Assembly (NCBI GenBank): GCA_964581825.1
Contig: CAZORB010000094.1
Span: 1 to 17,237, forward strand
Origin: SYIM01 sp964581825
GTDB lineage: Bacteria; Pseudomonadota; Gammaproteobacteria; Burkholderiales; Burkholderiaceae_E
Length of the DNA stretch: 17,237 nt
Direction of reading: 5' to 3'
The notes under the pieces were generated by a model, which was not told the DNA's origin, searched no databases, and was given only the letters and a program-made list of their open reading frames with translations. Below, in pieces: positions 1 to 7,014 of the stretch. Every line of letters begins with the position of its first letter. Positions within the stretch are counted from its first letter, which is position 1. The position numbers and the translations under genes were made by a program.

Positions 1-2
1 AC

Positions 3-1340
3 CTGCGACAGCGCCGCGAGGACCTGGGCGGATCGTTGCCGGCAAGGCGCGCCAGCGCGCCGCCTCTTTCGGTTCCTGCCATCGGGCAATGGGGCGGTTT
101 TGCCCTGGAGGCTGCCGGCAAGGAAATGTCCACGACCATGGCCGCCGTTCGCATGCTGTCAGGGCTCCTGAAAGATCGTGAGCTGGGCCCGCGCATCGTG
201 CCAATTGTTGCCGATGAGGCCAGAACATTCGGCATGGCAAGCCTGTTCAGACAAATCGGAATCTACTCGCCTGACGGCCAGAACTACGAACCCGAAGACG
301 CGGGCTCCATGCTTGCCTATCGCGAAGCCCGAGATGGACAGCTGCTCGAAGAAGGCATCACCGAAGCCGGTGCCATGTCATCGTGGATTGCTGCCGGCAC
401 TTCCTACAGCGTACACGGCGTGCCCATGCTGCCGGTGTACATCTACTACTCAATGTTCGGCTTCCAAAGGGTGGGCGACCTGATCTGGGCCGGGGCTGAT
501 CAACGCACCCGGGGTTTTCTGTTTGGCGCCACTGCAGGGCGTACCACGCTTGGCGGCGAGGGTCTGCAGCACCAGGACGGTTCGAGCCTGGTGATGGCCT
601 CCATGGTGCCTAACTGTCGGGTGTGGGATCCCGCATTCGCCGGAGAGCTTGCGATCATCCTGCGCCATGGGATGCAGCGCATGCTGACCGAGCAGCGCGA
701 TGAATTTCATTACATCACGCTCATGAACGAGAACTATCCGATGCCTTCGCTACCTGAGGGCGTTGAACGCGACCTGCTGCATGGAATGTATCGCTTTGCT
801 GCACACACCGCAGAGCCCGCAAAGGCAGGTACTACACCCAGGGTCCGTCTTCTCGGGTCGGGAACGATTCTGCTCGAGGTGATCGCCGCAGGCGAAATAC
901 TGGCACGCGACTGGGGCATCTCAACTGAAATTTTTTCGGTCACCAGTTTTGCTGAGCTCGCCCGCGAAGCGCGTGAACTTCAGCGATCCCGGCGACTCGG
1001 AGTCGACGACCCCAGTTCAGGTAACGGCTCACAAAGTACCCTTGAGCGTCTGTTACCTGGCCCCACGCCCATCGTTGCCGCGACCGATCATGTACGCGCC
1101 TGGCCCCAGCTGATTGCCGAATATCTTGATGCACGCTACATCACGCTGGGTACCGACGGCTTCGGTCGCAGTGATACGCGTCAGCATCTCAGGCAATTCT
1201 TCGAGGTTGACCGTCACCAGGTGGTCCTGGCGGCACTGGAATCGCTGGCGCGCGACGGGGGCGTTGACCACGCCACCCTTCGTGCGGCACAGCAACGCTA
1301 CGCGGCGGGCGCAGCCTCGGCCGCGCCCTGGGATCGTTGA
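3..1340 (+). CDS. aceE: Pyruvate dehydrogenase E1 component, homodimeric type (3' half, 5' end outside window)
   Basis: This is the C-terminal 445 residues of the thiamine-diphosphate-dependent E1 subunit, which decarboxylates pyruvate and transfers the acetyl group to the lipoyl domains of E2. The frame is open from base 3; the first in-frame start-like codon (TTG at 36) is not the true start, because residues before it (LRQRREDLGG) still match AceE. Landmarks compared with E. coli AceE are DEARTFGM, FRQIGIYSP, YIYYSMFGFQR.GDL, the GEGLQH.DG segment (about 555-581) containing the active-site His, a MNENY motif, and LGTDGFGRSD near the end. The region after GEGLQH is more divergent than in typical beta/gamma AceE, so a paralogue such as a second or alpha-ketobutyrate-type E1 is possible. 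No aceF follows; the next gene is convergent and overlaps it by 43 bp. The family call is secure; the exact substrate is less so. Confidence 0.93.
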   Translation: MRQRREDLGGSLPARRASAPPLSVPAIGQWGGFALEAAGKEMSTTMAAVRMLSGLLKDRELGPRIVPIVADEARTFGMASLFRQIGIYSPDGQNYEPEDAGSMLAYREARDGQLLEEGITEAGAMSSWIAAGTSYSVHGVPMLPVYIYYSMFGFQRVGDLIWAGADQRTRGFLFGATAGRTTLGGEGLQHQDGSSLVMASMVPNCRVWDPAFAGELAIILRHGMQRMLTEQRDEFHYITLMNENYPMPSLPEGVERDLLHGMYRFAAHTAEPAKAGTTPRVRLLGSGTILLEVIAAGEILARDWGISTEIFSVTSFAELAREARELQRSRRLGVDDPSSGNGSQSTLERLLPGPTPIVAATDHVRAWPQLIAEYLDARYITLGTDGFGRSDTRQHLRQFFEVDRHQVVLAALESLARDGGVDHATLRAAQQRYAAGAASAAPWDR

Positions 1341-2029
1341 CGCGATGATCGTGTGCTGAGGCGTACTGGCGCAGGCACCTTACGTATCTCGCGGACCGGA
1401 TCGGCCTCGGGTAGCGGCGTGGCGGCAAAACTTTGCCGCAGCAGATGTGCCTCGATGAAGCCCTGTAACTTTTCGATGGATACGGGCTTCGTGTAGACCG
1501 CTACACCGGCAATGCTCCCGGAGCGGAGCCCGCTGGGTGCGCCCGCGGTGCCCGCCAGCGCAACGATCTGCACGGCATCGAATTCATGATGGCTGCGAAG
1601 CGTGTGCGTAAATGCAAGCCCATCGAACCGGGGCAACTCCATATCCATGATCACGATATCTGGACGCCGCCGTTCGATCAGCAGTAGTGCCTCCAGGCCA
1701 TCGGCTGCACTCAGAACCTGAAGCGGCCAGCCCCACGCCCGCAGCGCTGCAGCATATGACTCAGCGCCCTCTCCGCCCCGCTCCATCACCAGCACGCATA
1801 GCGAAGCCGCCTCAGGGCGATGGCTACCCACCATCGCGCTCCTCTGCCGTTGAATCGATTCCACCGAGTCGATACTAATCCGTCGATGGCCGCCGCGAGT
1901 TCTCCAGGCCTTCAGTTCGCCGCGTTCCACCATGACCTGTACGGTAGTGCTAGATAGGCCGAGGCGTCTCGCGGCTTCCGATGTGGTGCAGACCGGGTGA
2001 GGGTTTGGGGCGAATTCGGGTGCGTTCAT
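1298..2029 (-). CDS. HTH (MerR/excisionase-type) - response-regulator receiver fusion protein
   Basis: A 243-residue predicted regulator. Residues about 15-60 form an excisionase/MerR-like winged HTH (TTSEAARRLGLS... RTRGGHRRI, the usual DNA-contact 'GGHRR' wing). Residues about 78-200 resemble a CheY-like receiver, with candidate phospho-acceptor Asp129 in VIMDMELPRFDG and Lys181-Pro182. The receiver is degenerate: the N-terminal acidic pair is reduced to Glu83 (VMERGG), and the conserved Thr/Ser is Ala159. The tail (about 205-243) is basic and Ala-rich. The start is chosen at the ATG at 2029 because GAGGAAA lies just upstream; the frame extends 16 codons further without a better site. The gene reads away from fliS across a 272-bp intergenic region and overlaps the aceE 3' end tail to tail. 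I do not recognise a named orthologue. A role in flagellar or metabolic regulation is suggested only by position, and no kinase gene is adjacent. Confidence 0.85.
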   Translation of the reverse strand: MNAPEFAPNPHPVCTTSEAARRLGLSSTTVQVMVERGELKAWRTRGGHRRISIDSVESIQRQRSAMVGSHRPEAASLCVLVMERGGEGAESYAAALRAWGWPLQVLSAADGLEALLLIERRRPDIVIMDMELPRFDGLAFTHTLRSHHEFDAVQIVALAGTAGAPSGLRSGSIAGVAVYTKPVSIEKLQGFIEAHLLRQSFAATPLPEADPVREIRKVPAPVRLSTRSSRQRSQGAAEAAPAA

Positions 2030-2154
2030 GCCATTTCCTCTCGATTCGGTGAAATGCCCGGATGGACCAGTTGGCACCGGAATTCCGCTGCGAGCAATGG
2101 CTTTCCCCTAGACGGTCCGCCCCATGCGACAGCCGGCCCCGTCATTGACCGGGC

Positions 2155-2181
2155 TCAAGACCGCGCGCCAGACTCCGATAC
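2155..2181 (+). promoter_or_regulatory. Sigma-28 (FliA)-type promoter, distal, for fliS
   Basis: TCAAGACC, 11 bases, TCCGATAC. The known FliA consensus is TAAAGTTT-N11-GCCGATAA, often with TCAAG in pseudomonads. The CCGATA core and the spacing match. Transcription would start near 2188, giving a leader of roughly 115 nt that includes two inverted repeats and the second promoter. Confidence 0.5.
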
Positions 2182-2192
2182 CTCTAGTACGG

Positions 2193-2231
2193 CCAGGAAA
2201 GCCCTGGACGCCCCGGGTCGAAAGCCTGGGG
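2193..2231 (+). repeat. Two adjacent inverted repeats in the fliS leader
   Basis: CCAGG-AAAGC-CCTGG (2193-2207) is followed three bases later by CCCCGGG-TCGAAAG-CCTGGGG (2211-2231, one G-U pair in RNA). Both lie downstream of the distal sigma-28 promoter and upstream of the proximal one, so only the longer transcript would carry them. No U-tract follows, so they are not typical terminators. They could be protein-binding sites or leader hairpins. Confidence 0.4.
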
Positions 2232-2238
2232 AAGCGCC

Positions 2239-2265
2239 TCAAGTCGGGCGGTTTGCCGCCGATAC
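2239..2265 (+). promoter_or_regulatory. Sigma-28 (FliA)-type promoter, proximal, for fliS
   Basis: TCAAGTCG, 11 bases, GCCGATAC: a near-consensus FliA promoter with ideal spacing. The predicted start lies near 2272, leaving about 30 nt before the fliS ATG. It is the stronger of two tandem copies; both continue into the same CCGATACCT sequence. Confidence 0.75.
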
Positions 2266-2301
2266 CTGTCTTAGGTCGGAAAACGTTGCTGGAGCAAAAA
2301 C

Positions 2302-2718
2302 ATGCGAATGAACAAGCGCGGGCTGGGTGAGTACGGAGCAGTTAAAGTCCAGGCGGATGTCGCCAGCTCCGATCGGGTCGGCCTGATCAAGATGATGTTC
2401 GACGCGCTGATCGATAGTCTGGTGCTGGCTGAGGCGCAGATCCAGCGCAACGACATCAACGGCAAGTGGGAGAGCATCTCTCGCGCCAGCCGTATTGTTT
2501 TGGGTCTGCAAGCCTCGCTTGACCATGAAAAAGGTGGCGAACTTGCCTCTAACCTCGACGAACTGTACGCCTACGTGTCGCGTCGCCTGATTCACGCAAA
2601 CGCCAACAACGACCCGGCCATCATTGCTGAGATTCGCGGCCTGATGACCGAAATTCGGCAGGCCTGGGCAACCATTCAGCCGCCGGTGGATGCCTCGGTG
2701 TCGCGGATGGCCGCCTAA
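2302..2718 (+). CDS. fliS: Flagellar export chaperone FliS
   Basis: A 138-residue all-helical cytoplasmic chaperone that binds the C-terminal D0 region of flagellin and prevents premature polymerisation before export. Family landmarks are LIKMMFDALIDSL near residues 28-40, the conserved EKGGELASNLDELYAYVSRR segment near 75-95, and the terminal helix EIRGLMTEIRQAW. Length is typical (about 130-140). The ATG at 2302 is preferred because GGAG lies 7 bases upstream; ATG at 2308 would be too far from it. It is transcribed alone, from tandem sigma-28 promoters, and converges on the fliJ end of the fliE-J operon with a terminator between. The usual partner fliD is not adjacent. This is a late (filament) gene by promoter type. 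Confidence 0.95.
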   Translation: MRMNKRGLGEYGAVKVQADVASSDRVGLIKMMFDALIDSLVLAEAQIQRNDINGKWESISRASRIVLGLQASLDHEKGGELASNLDELYAYVSRRLIHANANNDPAIIAEIRGLMTEIRQAWATIQPPVDASVSRMAA

Positions 2719-2723
2719 ACACC

Positions 2724-2742
2724 GATCGGGAACATCCCGATC
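2724..2742 (+). repeat. Short perfect hairpin just after fliS
   Basis: GATCGGGA-ACA-TCCCGATC begins six bases after the fliS stop codon. The 8-bp stem is perfect with a 3-nt loop, but no T-run follows. It may protect the mRNA 3' end or work together with the GC-rich terminator just downstream. Confidence 0.55.
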
Positions 2743-2748
2743 CGAAGT

Positions 2749-2779
2749 AAAGCGGGCCCCTCGGGGCCCGTTTCATTTT
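2749..2779. terminator. Probable bidirectional rho-independent terminator between fliS and fliJ
   Basis: The 7-bp GC-only stem CGGGCCC-CTCG-GGGCCCG (2753-2770) is followed on the plus strand by TTTCATTTT and flanked on the other side by AAA, so it can act on both strands. It lies between the convergent ends of fliS and fliJ, exactly where a shared terminator is expected. Confidence 0.8.
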
Positions 2780-3231
2780 CAAGCGCTACTGCGCTGGTGC
2801 TGGATGTACCGACTGATTGCCAGTTCCTCAAAGGCACGCTGTTCGGCCTTCTCAGCCGCCTGACTGGCTTTAAGATCTTCGCGCTCAATGAGCGCTTCGT
2901 ACTTATTCTGCTCCTGCTCGGTACGCTGCAGGTCACGCAATGCGGCGGCGTGTACCGCGCGAGCAGCGTTCAGATCCTGCACAGTGCGGTCCATCAGGGC
3001 GCCTATCTGCACCAGAAAATTCCGGTAAGAGACAGTCTGCGATATACCGTGGGCCCTGTCTTGCGCTTCGAGCAGACGCCGCGTGTAATCGGCGTGAAGT
3101 TCGTGCAGACGCTGCATCTGGGCCTCGAGCTGCGTGACACGTGTGGCCGCGCGCAGGCAACCCTGCCTGGAAAGCTCAACAGCCTTGGCACTTCGATCAA
3201 GCAAAACTTCCCAGCAATTACGCCTATCCAC
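2779..3231 (-). CDS. fliJ: Flagellar export apparatus central stalk protein FliJ
   Basis: A 150-residue, strongly helical, charged protein expected to form an antiparallel coiled coil that inserts into the FliI hexamer and links it to FlhA in the type III export gate. FliJ is poorly conserved, so the call rests on size, coiled-coil composition (many Gln/Glu/Arg/Ala, almost no Gly/Pro) and position directly after fliI. The start is GTG at 3231, with GGGAGG five bases upstream inside the end of fliI. An ATG two bases earlier is in another frame. One base separates the fliI stop and this start. It is the last gene of the operon; fliK, which often follows, is absent. Confidence 0.88.
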   Translation of the reverse strand: MDRRNCWEVLLDRSAKAVELSRQGCLRAATRVTQLEAQMQRLHELHADYTRRLLEAQDRAHGISQTVSYRNFLVQIGALMDRTVQDLNAARAVHAAALRDLQRTEQEQNKYEALIEREDLKASQAAEKAEQRAFEELAISRYIQHQRSSA

Positions 3232-3232
3232 A

Positions 3233-4558
3233 TCAGCCTCCCATTACCCTGAGCAACCCGGTCTGGGTAGAAGGGTAGTCGGCACGTTCATGCATATCTT
3301 GACGAAGAAATTGCTCTAGCTGGGGTCGCATCCGAATCGCCTCGTCGAGCTCAGGATTGGTTCCTGGCTGGTAGGCACCCACCTGAATCAGGTCGGCGTT
3401 TTGCTGATAGAGCGTCCATAGCCGACGAAAACGGTTCGCAATTCGAAGCTGCTCAGGGGGCAGGATGTTCTGAGCCACCCGGGACACTGAGCCGGTAAGG
3501 TCGATCGCCGGGTAGTGCGCAGCGTCGGCAAGCGCTCTCGACAGCATCACCTGACCATCGAGCGACGCCCGGGCAATATCAACAATCGGGTCAGAACGGT
3601 CATCGCCCTCGGCGAGCACCGTGTAGATTGCCGTGATCGACCCGTGCCCTCCTCGCCCGACTCCCGCTCGTTCAATCAGATTGGGCAGCAGACTAAAGAC
3701 CGAAGGGGGATACCCCTTGGATGCGGGCGGCTCACCGATGGCGAGTCCAATTTCGCGCTGCGCATGCGCCACACGGGTAAGACTGTCGAGCAGCAGCAGC
3801 ACGTGCCGACCCGCATCGCGGTGGTATTCAGCGATCACGTGCGCGAGATGCGCAGCCTTTAACCGCTGCACAGCCGACACATTGGCCGGTGCAGCCACCA
3901 CTACTGATCGCGCCAGCCCCTCTTCGCCGAGTGATTCGGTAATGAATTCCTGAACCTCGCGGCCGCGCTCACCAATGAGCCCGATCACTACGATATCTGC
4001 GTTGGTGAAGCGCGTCATCATGCCCAGCAATACGCTCTTACCCACGCCCGACCCGGCAATCAGTCCAATACGCTGGCCACGGCCCATGGTGAGCAGACCG
4101 TTTACCGCGCGCACCCCGGTGTCGATTACGTCTCGGATGGGCCCGCGCTCCATTGGATTAAGCGGCATGCCCTGCAGGCCCACGGGATCTCTGCAGTCAG
4201 GCGCGGGCTTACCGTCCAGCGGGCGGCCCAGCCCATCGATGACTCGTCCCAGAAGTGCATCCCCAAGCATGACTGTGGAGGCATTGCCTGCGAGCCGTAC
4301 AGCAGCACCCGGTGCAACACCCGCAGCATCATGAAAAGGCATCAGATAGAGCGTGTCGTTGTGAAATCCGACAACCTCGGCCTCGATCTGCCGACCATTA
4401 GCGGCGTCCACCACACACTGTGAGCCCACCGGCGCCATGATCCCGCGTGCCTCCAGGGTGAGCCCGACCACACGCGCGAGCGTGCCGCGACGCTGAATCC
4501 CTGGCGCATGGACGCGATCGATCGCCAGATCAACCTCTTTGGTGAAGTCAGCCAACAT
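3233..4558 (-). CDS. fliI: Flagellum-specific export ATPase FliI
   Basis: The 441-residue F1-beta-like ATPase that powers and primes flagellar type III export, working with FliH and FliJ at the cytoplasmic face of the basal body. Visible motifs are the Walker A AGSGVGKS (168-175), the catalytic-Glu loop GLIGERGRE (about 193-201), Walker B LLLLDSLTR (254-262), and the SKGYPPSVFSLLPNL.ERAG signature (280-299) specific to flagellar/T3SS ATPases. The start is the ATG at 4558, giving MLADF..., with GAGG about 9 bases upstream; the frame runs 9 codons further without a good site. It overlaps the fliH 3' end by 11 bases, suggesting translational coupling. Length matches the family (about 440-470). 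Confidence 0.97.
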   Translation of the reverse strand: MLADFTKEVDLAIDRVHAPGIQRRGTLARVVGLTLEARGIMAPVGSQCVVDAANGRQIEAEVVGFHNDTLYLMPFHDAAGVAPGAAVRLAGNASTVMLGDALLGRVIDGLGRPLDGKPAPDCRDPVGLQGMPLNPMERGPIRDVIDTGVRAVNGLLTMGRGQRIGLIAGSGVGKSVLLGMMTRFTNADIVVIGLIGERGREVQEFITESLGEEGLARSVVVAAPANVSAVQRLKAAHLAHVIAEYHRDAGRHVLLLLDSLTRVAHAQREIGLAIGEPPASKGYPPSVFSLLPNLIERAGVGRGGHGSITAIYTVLAEGDDRSDPIVDIARASLDGQVMLSRALADAAHYPAIDLTGSVSRVAQNILPPEQLRIANRFRRLWTLYQQNADLIQVGAYQPGTNPELDEAIRMRPQLEQFLRQDMHERADYPSTQTGLLRVMGG

Positions 4559-5777
4559 CGGAAATATCCTCTGCCGGACCGGCATGCATCCTGAGCGACG
4601 TCATTCTCGAGAAACCACGTGTAGGCGCCTCACCAAGCAGTCGCGCAGCCATCTGGTGCAAGCGATGCTCAATCAGGTCTTCGATGATGCTTTCCCCAGC
4701 AGTGAGGCGAACACTGCCGATCGACAGCGATGGGTCCGCACGCACGACCAGGCTGTCGAATGCTGCTGGCGCGCAACGCGTCCAGCGCTCCACATCTTCA
4801 GGGTTGAGTGACACCACCAGATCGTTGCCCGGACTACGGTCCACTTCGACCAGAGCGTGCTCCACGAGTCTATTGATAGCATCGCCCGACAAGCTCAGCT
4901 CGCCGCGAACCAGTTGCTCCGCAAGGTGAAGCGCCAATTTTTTCATCGGCGCAAACAGTCGGTGTGAATCTGATCCAGCAAGTTTGACCGATGCGAGGAG
5001 TTCATCCAGGTCGCGCAGGCGCTCGGAAAATTCAGCCTCAAACTGCTGACGGGCCTCTTCGCGCCCACGCGCAACGCCCTCCTCCAAGCCACGCTCCAAC
5101 CCTTCGCTGAGCCCCTGAGCGCGGCCTTGCTCGATACCCAGCTGCATAGCCTCTTGGCGCGCGGCCTCAAGCGCCTCGAGGTGAGCTACCTCGCTGATTC
5201 CCACTGGAGCTGGATCGTCATGCGTCGGCGCATCCGCCTCGAGCGCGGCGCGGTCATCCTCAGACTGCTCTCCGTCTACACCGAACTCAGGCGCCGTCTG
5301 CGCATCCAGATCTGCTGGCTCTCGAATCGCGTCACTATCATTGGGGTCGGCATCTTCGTCCCCTAACTGTTCGCGAGCGAGGCCTTCCCCTTCAAGGCCT
5401 GAACGCGGATCGTCTTCGGTGAATTCGGACTCGTCGTCAGACGCATCCTCTTCATCGTCTGCTAGATCGCCGACGTAACGAAGCCCGTCGCTCAACTCAA
5501 ACCGCAGCGTTTCGATAGCGGGCTCGCCGGTGATCCATTCGATGGGCAGCGCCTCAAATCGCGACGCGAGGGACGCGGATCCGGGACCGCTGTCCTCGGG
5601 TATACCTTCAGTACCCTCGCTGTCCGCCGCTGTGAGCTCATCCGGCGTAAGGCTGAGTGCGCCCACCCGCTCGCCCACAAACAGATTCGGCTCCCAGGCC
5701 TCTTCCAGCGATCGCTTCGGATCGACCGCAGCGGGGCGGAATTCGAGCGGATCAGACTTTTTGCGTGAGCGAGGCAT
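4548..5777 (-). CDS. fliH: Flagellar assembly protein FliH, with long acidic N-terminal region
   Basis: This is the negative regulator and peripheral stalk of the FliI ATPase, which also docks to FliN at the C-ring. At 409 residues it is far longer than the usual 230-260. An N-terminal piece has a Trp28-containing segment (EEAWEPNLF) like the FlhA-binding Trp motif of other FliH proteins. Residues about 104-188 are very rich in Asp/Glu. Seven consecutive GxxxG steps follow (Gly214, 218, 222, 226, 230, 234, 238), the glycine repeat known from FliH helices. Residues about 245-385 are the conserved C-terminal domain. The start overlaps the fliG stop by one base (TGATG), implying coupling. The acidic segment is an addition compared with typical FliH. 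Confidence 0.93.
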   Translation of the reverse strand: MPRSRKKSDPLEFRPAAVDPKRSLEEAWEPNLFVGERVGALSLTPDELTAADSEGTEGIPEDSGPGSASLASRFEALPIEWITGEPAIETLRFELSDGLRYVGDLADDEEDASDDESEFTEDDPRSGLEGEGLAREQLGDEDADPNDSDAIREPADLDAQTAPEFGVDGEQSEDDRAALEADAPTHDDPAPVGISEVAHLEALEAARQEAMQLGIEQGRAQGLSEGLERGLEEGVARGREEARQQFEAEFSERLRDLDELLASVKLAGSDSHRLFAPMKKLALHLAEQLVRGELSLSGDAINRLVEHALVEVDRSPGNDLVVSLNPEDVERWTRCAPAAFDSLVVRADPSLSIGSVRLTAGESIIEDLIEHRLHQMAARLLGEAPTRGFSRMTSLRMHAGPAEDISDVG

Positions 5778-6979
5778 CAGACGAAGTCGTCCCCGCGACC
5801 TGCAAGAACCAGCTCACCCGAGTCTGCCAGTTTGCGCGCAATCCGCATGGCTGACTTCTGCGCCTCTTCAACATCGGAGATCCGCAGCGGTCCTTTGGCT
5901 TCCATGTCGTCGATAAACATGACACGTGCCCGAGCCGACATGTTGTCGAAGAACTTTTGCTTGACCGCCTCATCGGCCCCCTTCAGTGCTGTCATGAGCA
6001 GATCGGGCTCGATGTTACGCATCAACGTCTGAATGCTTCGGTTATCGACGTTGATCAGATTATCGAAGGTGAACATGTTGTCCTGGATCCGCTGTGCAAT
6101 ATCGGGATCCATTTCCACCAGGCCGCTCATCAGCTTCGACTCGATGTCGACCTTCACAAAGTTCATGATCTTGGCGGCAGTTTTTACGCCGCCGAAACTT
6201 GAGCTCTTGGCAGACGAGTTGTTGGAAAACTGCGTCTTCATGATCTGCTCGAGTTCTTTCATCGCGGCAGGCTGCACTGTTTCAAGCGCGCCAATACGCT
6301 GCATGATCTCTGGGCGCGATTCGCCTGGCAGGAAGTTCAGAACGTCTGCGGCAACCTCGTACTCAAGCACCGACAGGATGATGGCAATGACCTGAGGGTG
6401 CTCAAGCCGGATCATCTCGGCGATTGAACGTGCGTCCATCCAACGCAAGATCTCAAGCCCTCGGCTGGCTGAACCCGGCATGATGCGCCCCAATACCGAG
6501 GCGGCCTTATCTTCACCGAGCGCCTTGCGCAACACGTTTTCCACGTAGTCAATTGAGCCCAGACCCAGCGTGGTCTGACGACGGATGGTTGCGATGAAGT
6601 CATCGAGCACCAGGTTCACAGCGTCTTGAGAGAGATCCACCACCGCAACCATCGCAGCGCCAAGGGCCTGTACCTCTTTGGGGTCGAGGTATTTGATGAT
6701 GTCAGCAGCCTGCTCTTCACCGAGTAGCAAGAGAAGCACCGCTGCCCGCTCGGTATTGGACAGCTTGTCGACTTCCTCGCGGCCTTTGATACCAATCGCT
6801 TCTTCAACCGCAGGCGCAGCAGCGGCCTTGTCAGCATCTTTGCCCGCGCCCGCCTTCGGATCTTTGGCGTCTTTGCCGCCTTTAGCCGCGCCCTTAGCGT
6901 CCTTCGCCTTGGGATCTTTCTCCGCGGCTTTGTCGTCTTTGCCGCCCTTCGCGGCAGCCTTTCCCTTGTCCTCAGCCAT
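5777..6979 (-). CDS. fliG: Flagellar motor switch protein FliG, with Lys/Ala/Gly/Asp-rich N-terminal extension
   Basis: The C-ring protein that joins the FliF MS ring to FliM and transmits stator torque. Normal FliG is about 330-340 residues; here a conserved body from about residue 65 (GIKGREEVDKLSNTERAAVLLL) is preceded by some 60 residues of repeated KGGKD / KDPKA-like sequence. The middle-domain EHPQ motif lies at 193-196. The torque helix region (ADEAVKQKFFDNMSARA...DDMEAKGPLR) has the expected charged residues, and the C terminus ends GELVLAGRGDDFV. The ATG at 6979 has AAGGTGA about 7 bases upstream, and no start-like codon with a ribosome site lies at the body boundary, so the extension appears to be translated. 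The gene lies 35 bases after fliF and overlaps fliH by one base. Confidence 0.96.
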   Translation of the reverse strand: MAEDKGKAAAKGGKDDKAAEKDPKAKDAKGAAKGGKDAKDPKAGAGKDADKAAAAPAVEEAIGIKGREEVDKLSNTERAAVLLLLLGEEQAADIIKYLDPKEVQALGAAMVAVVDLSQDAVNLVLDDFIATIRRQTTLGLGSIDYVENVLRKALGEDKAASVLGRIMPGSASRGLEILRWMDARSIAEMIRLEHPQVIAIILSVLEYEVAADVLNFLPGESRPEIMQRIGALETVQPAAMKELEQIMKTQFSNNSSAKSSSFGGVKTAAKIMNFVKVDIESKLMSGLVEMDPDIAQRIQDNMFTFDNLINVDNRSIQTLMRNIEPDLLMTALKGADEAVKQKFFDNMSARARVMFIDDMEAKGPLRISDVEEAQKSAMRIARKLADSGELVLAGRGDDFV

Positions 6980-7014
6980 GTCGCATCACCTTGCAGTCCG
7001 CAGCAGTCGTTTGC

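Larger units (their letters stand above)
2030..2301. other. Regulatory intergenic region between the HTH-receiver gene and fliS
   Basis: This 272-bp divergent intergenic region holds two sigma-28-like promoters reading toward fliS and two inverted repeats between them, each listed separately. On the side of the minus-strand regulator it has a perfect 10-bp palindrome CGGAATTCCG at 2078-2087, about 50 bp upstream of that gene's start. The palindrome could be an operator but is short. I see no convincing sigma-70 promoter for the regulator. The short ORFs here lack ribosome sites and family signals, so I do not call genes. Confidence 0.6.

Noticed and set aside
2071..2089. TTGGCACC...TTCCG resembling a sigma-54 promoter on the plus strand
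   Set aside because: The -24 half is good, but the essential GC of the -12 element is CC, and it points toward fliS, which has two better sigma-28 promoters.
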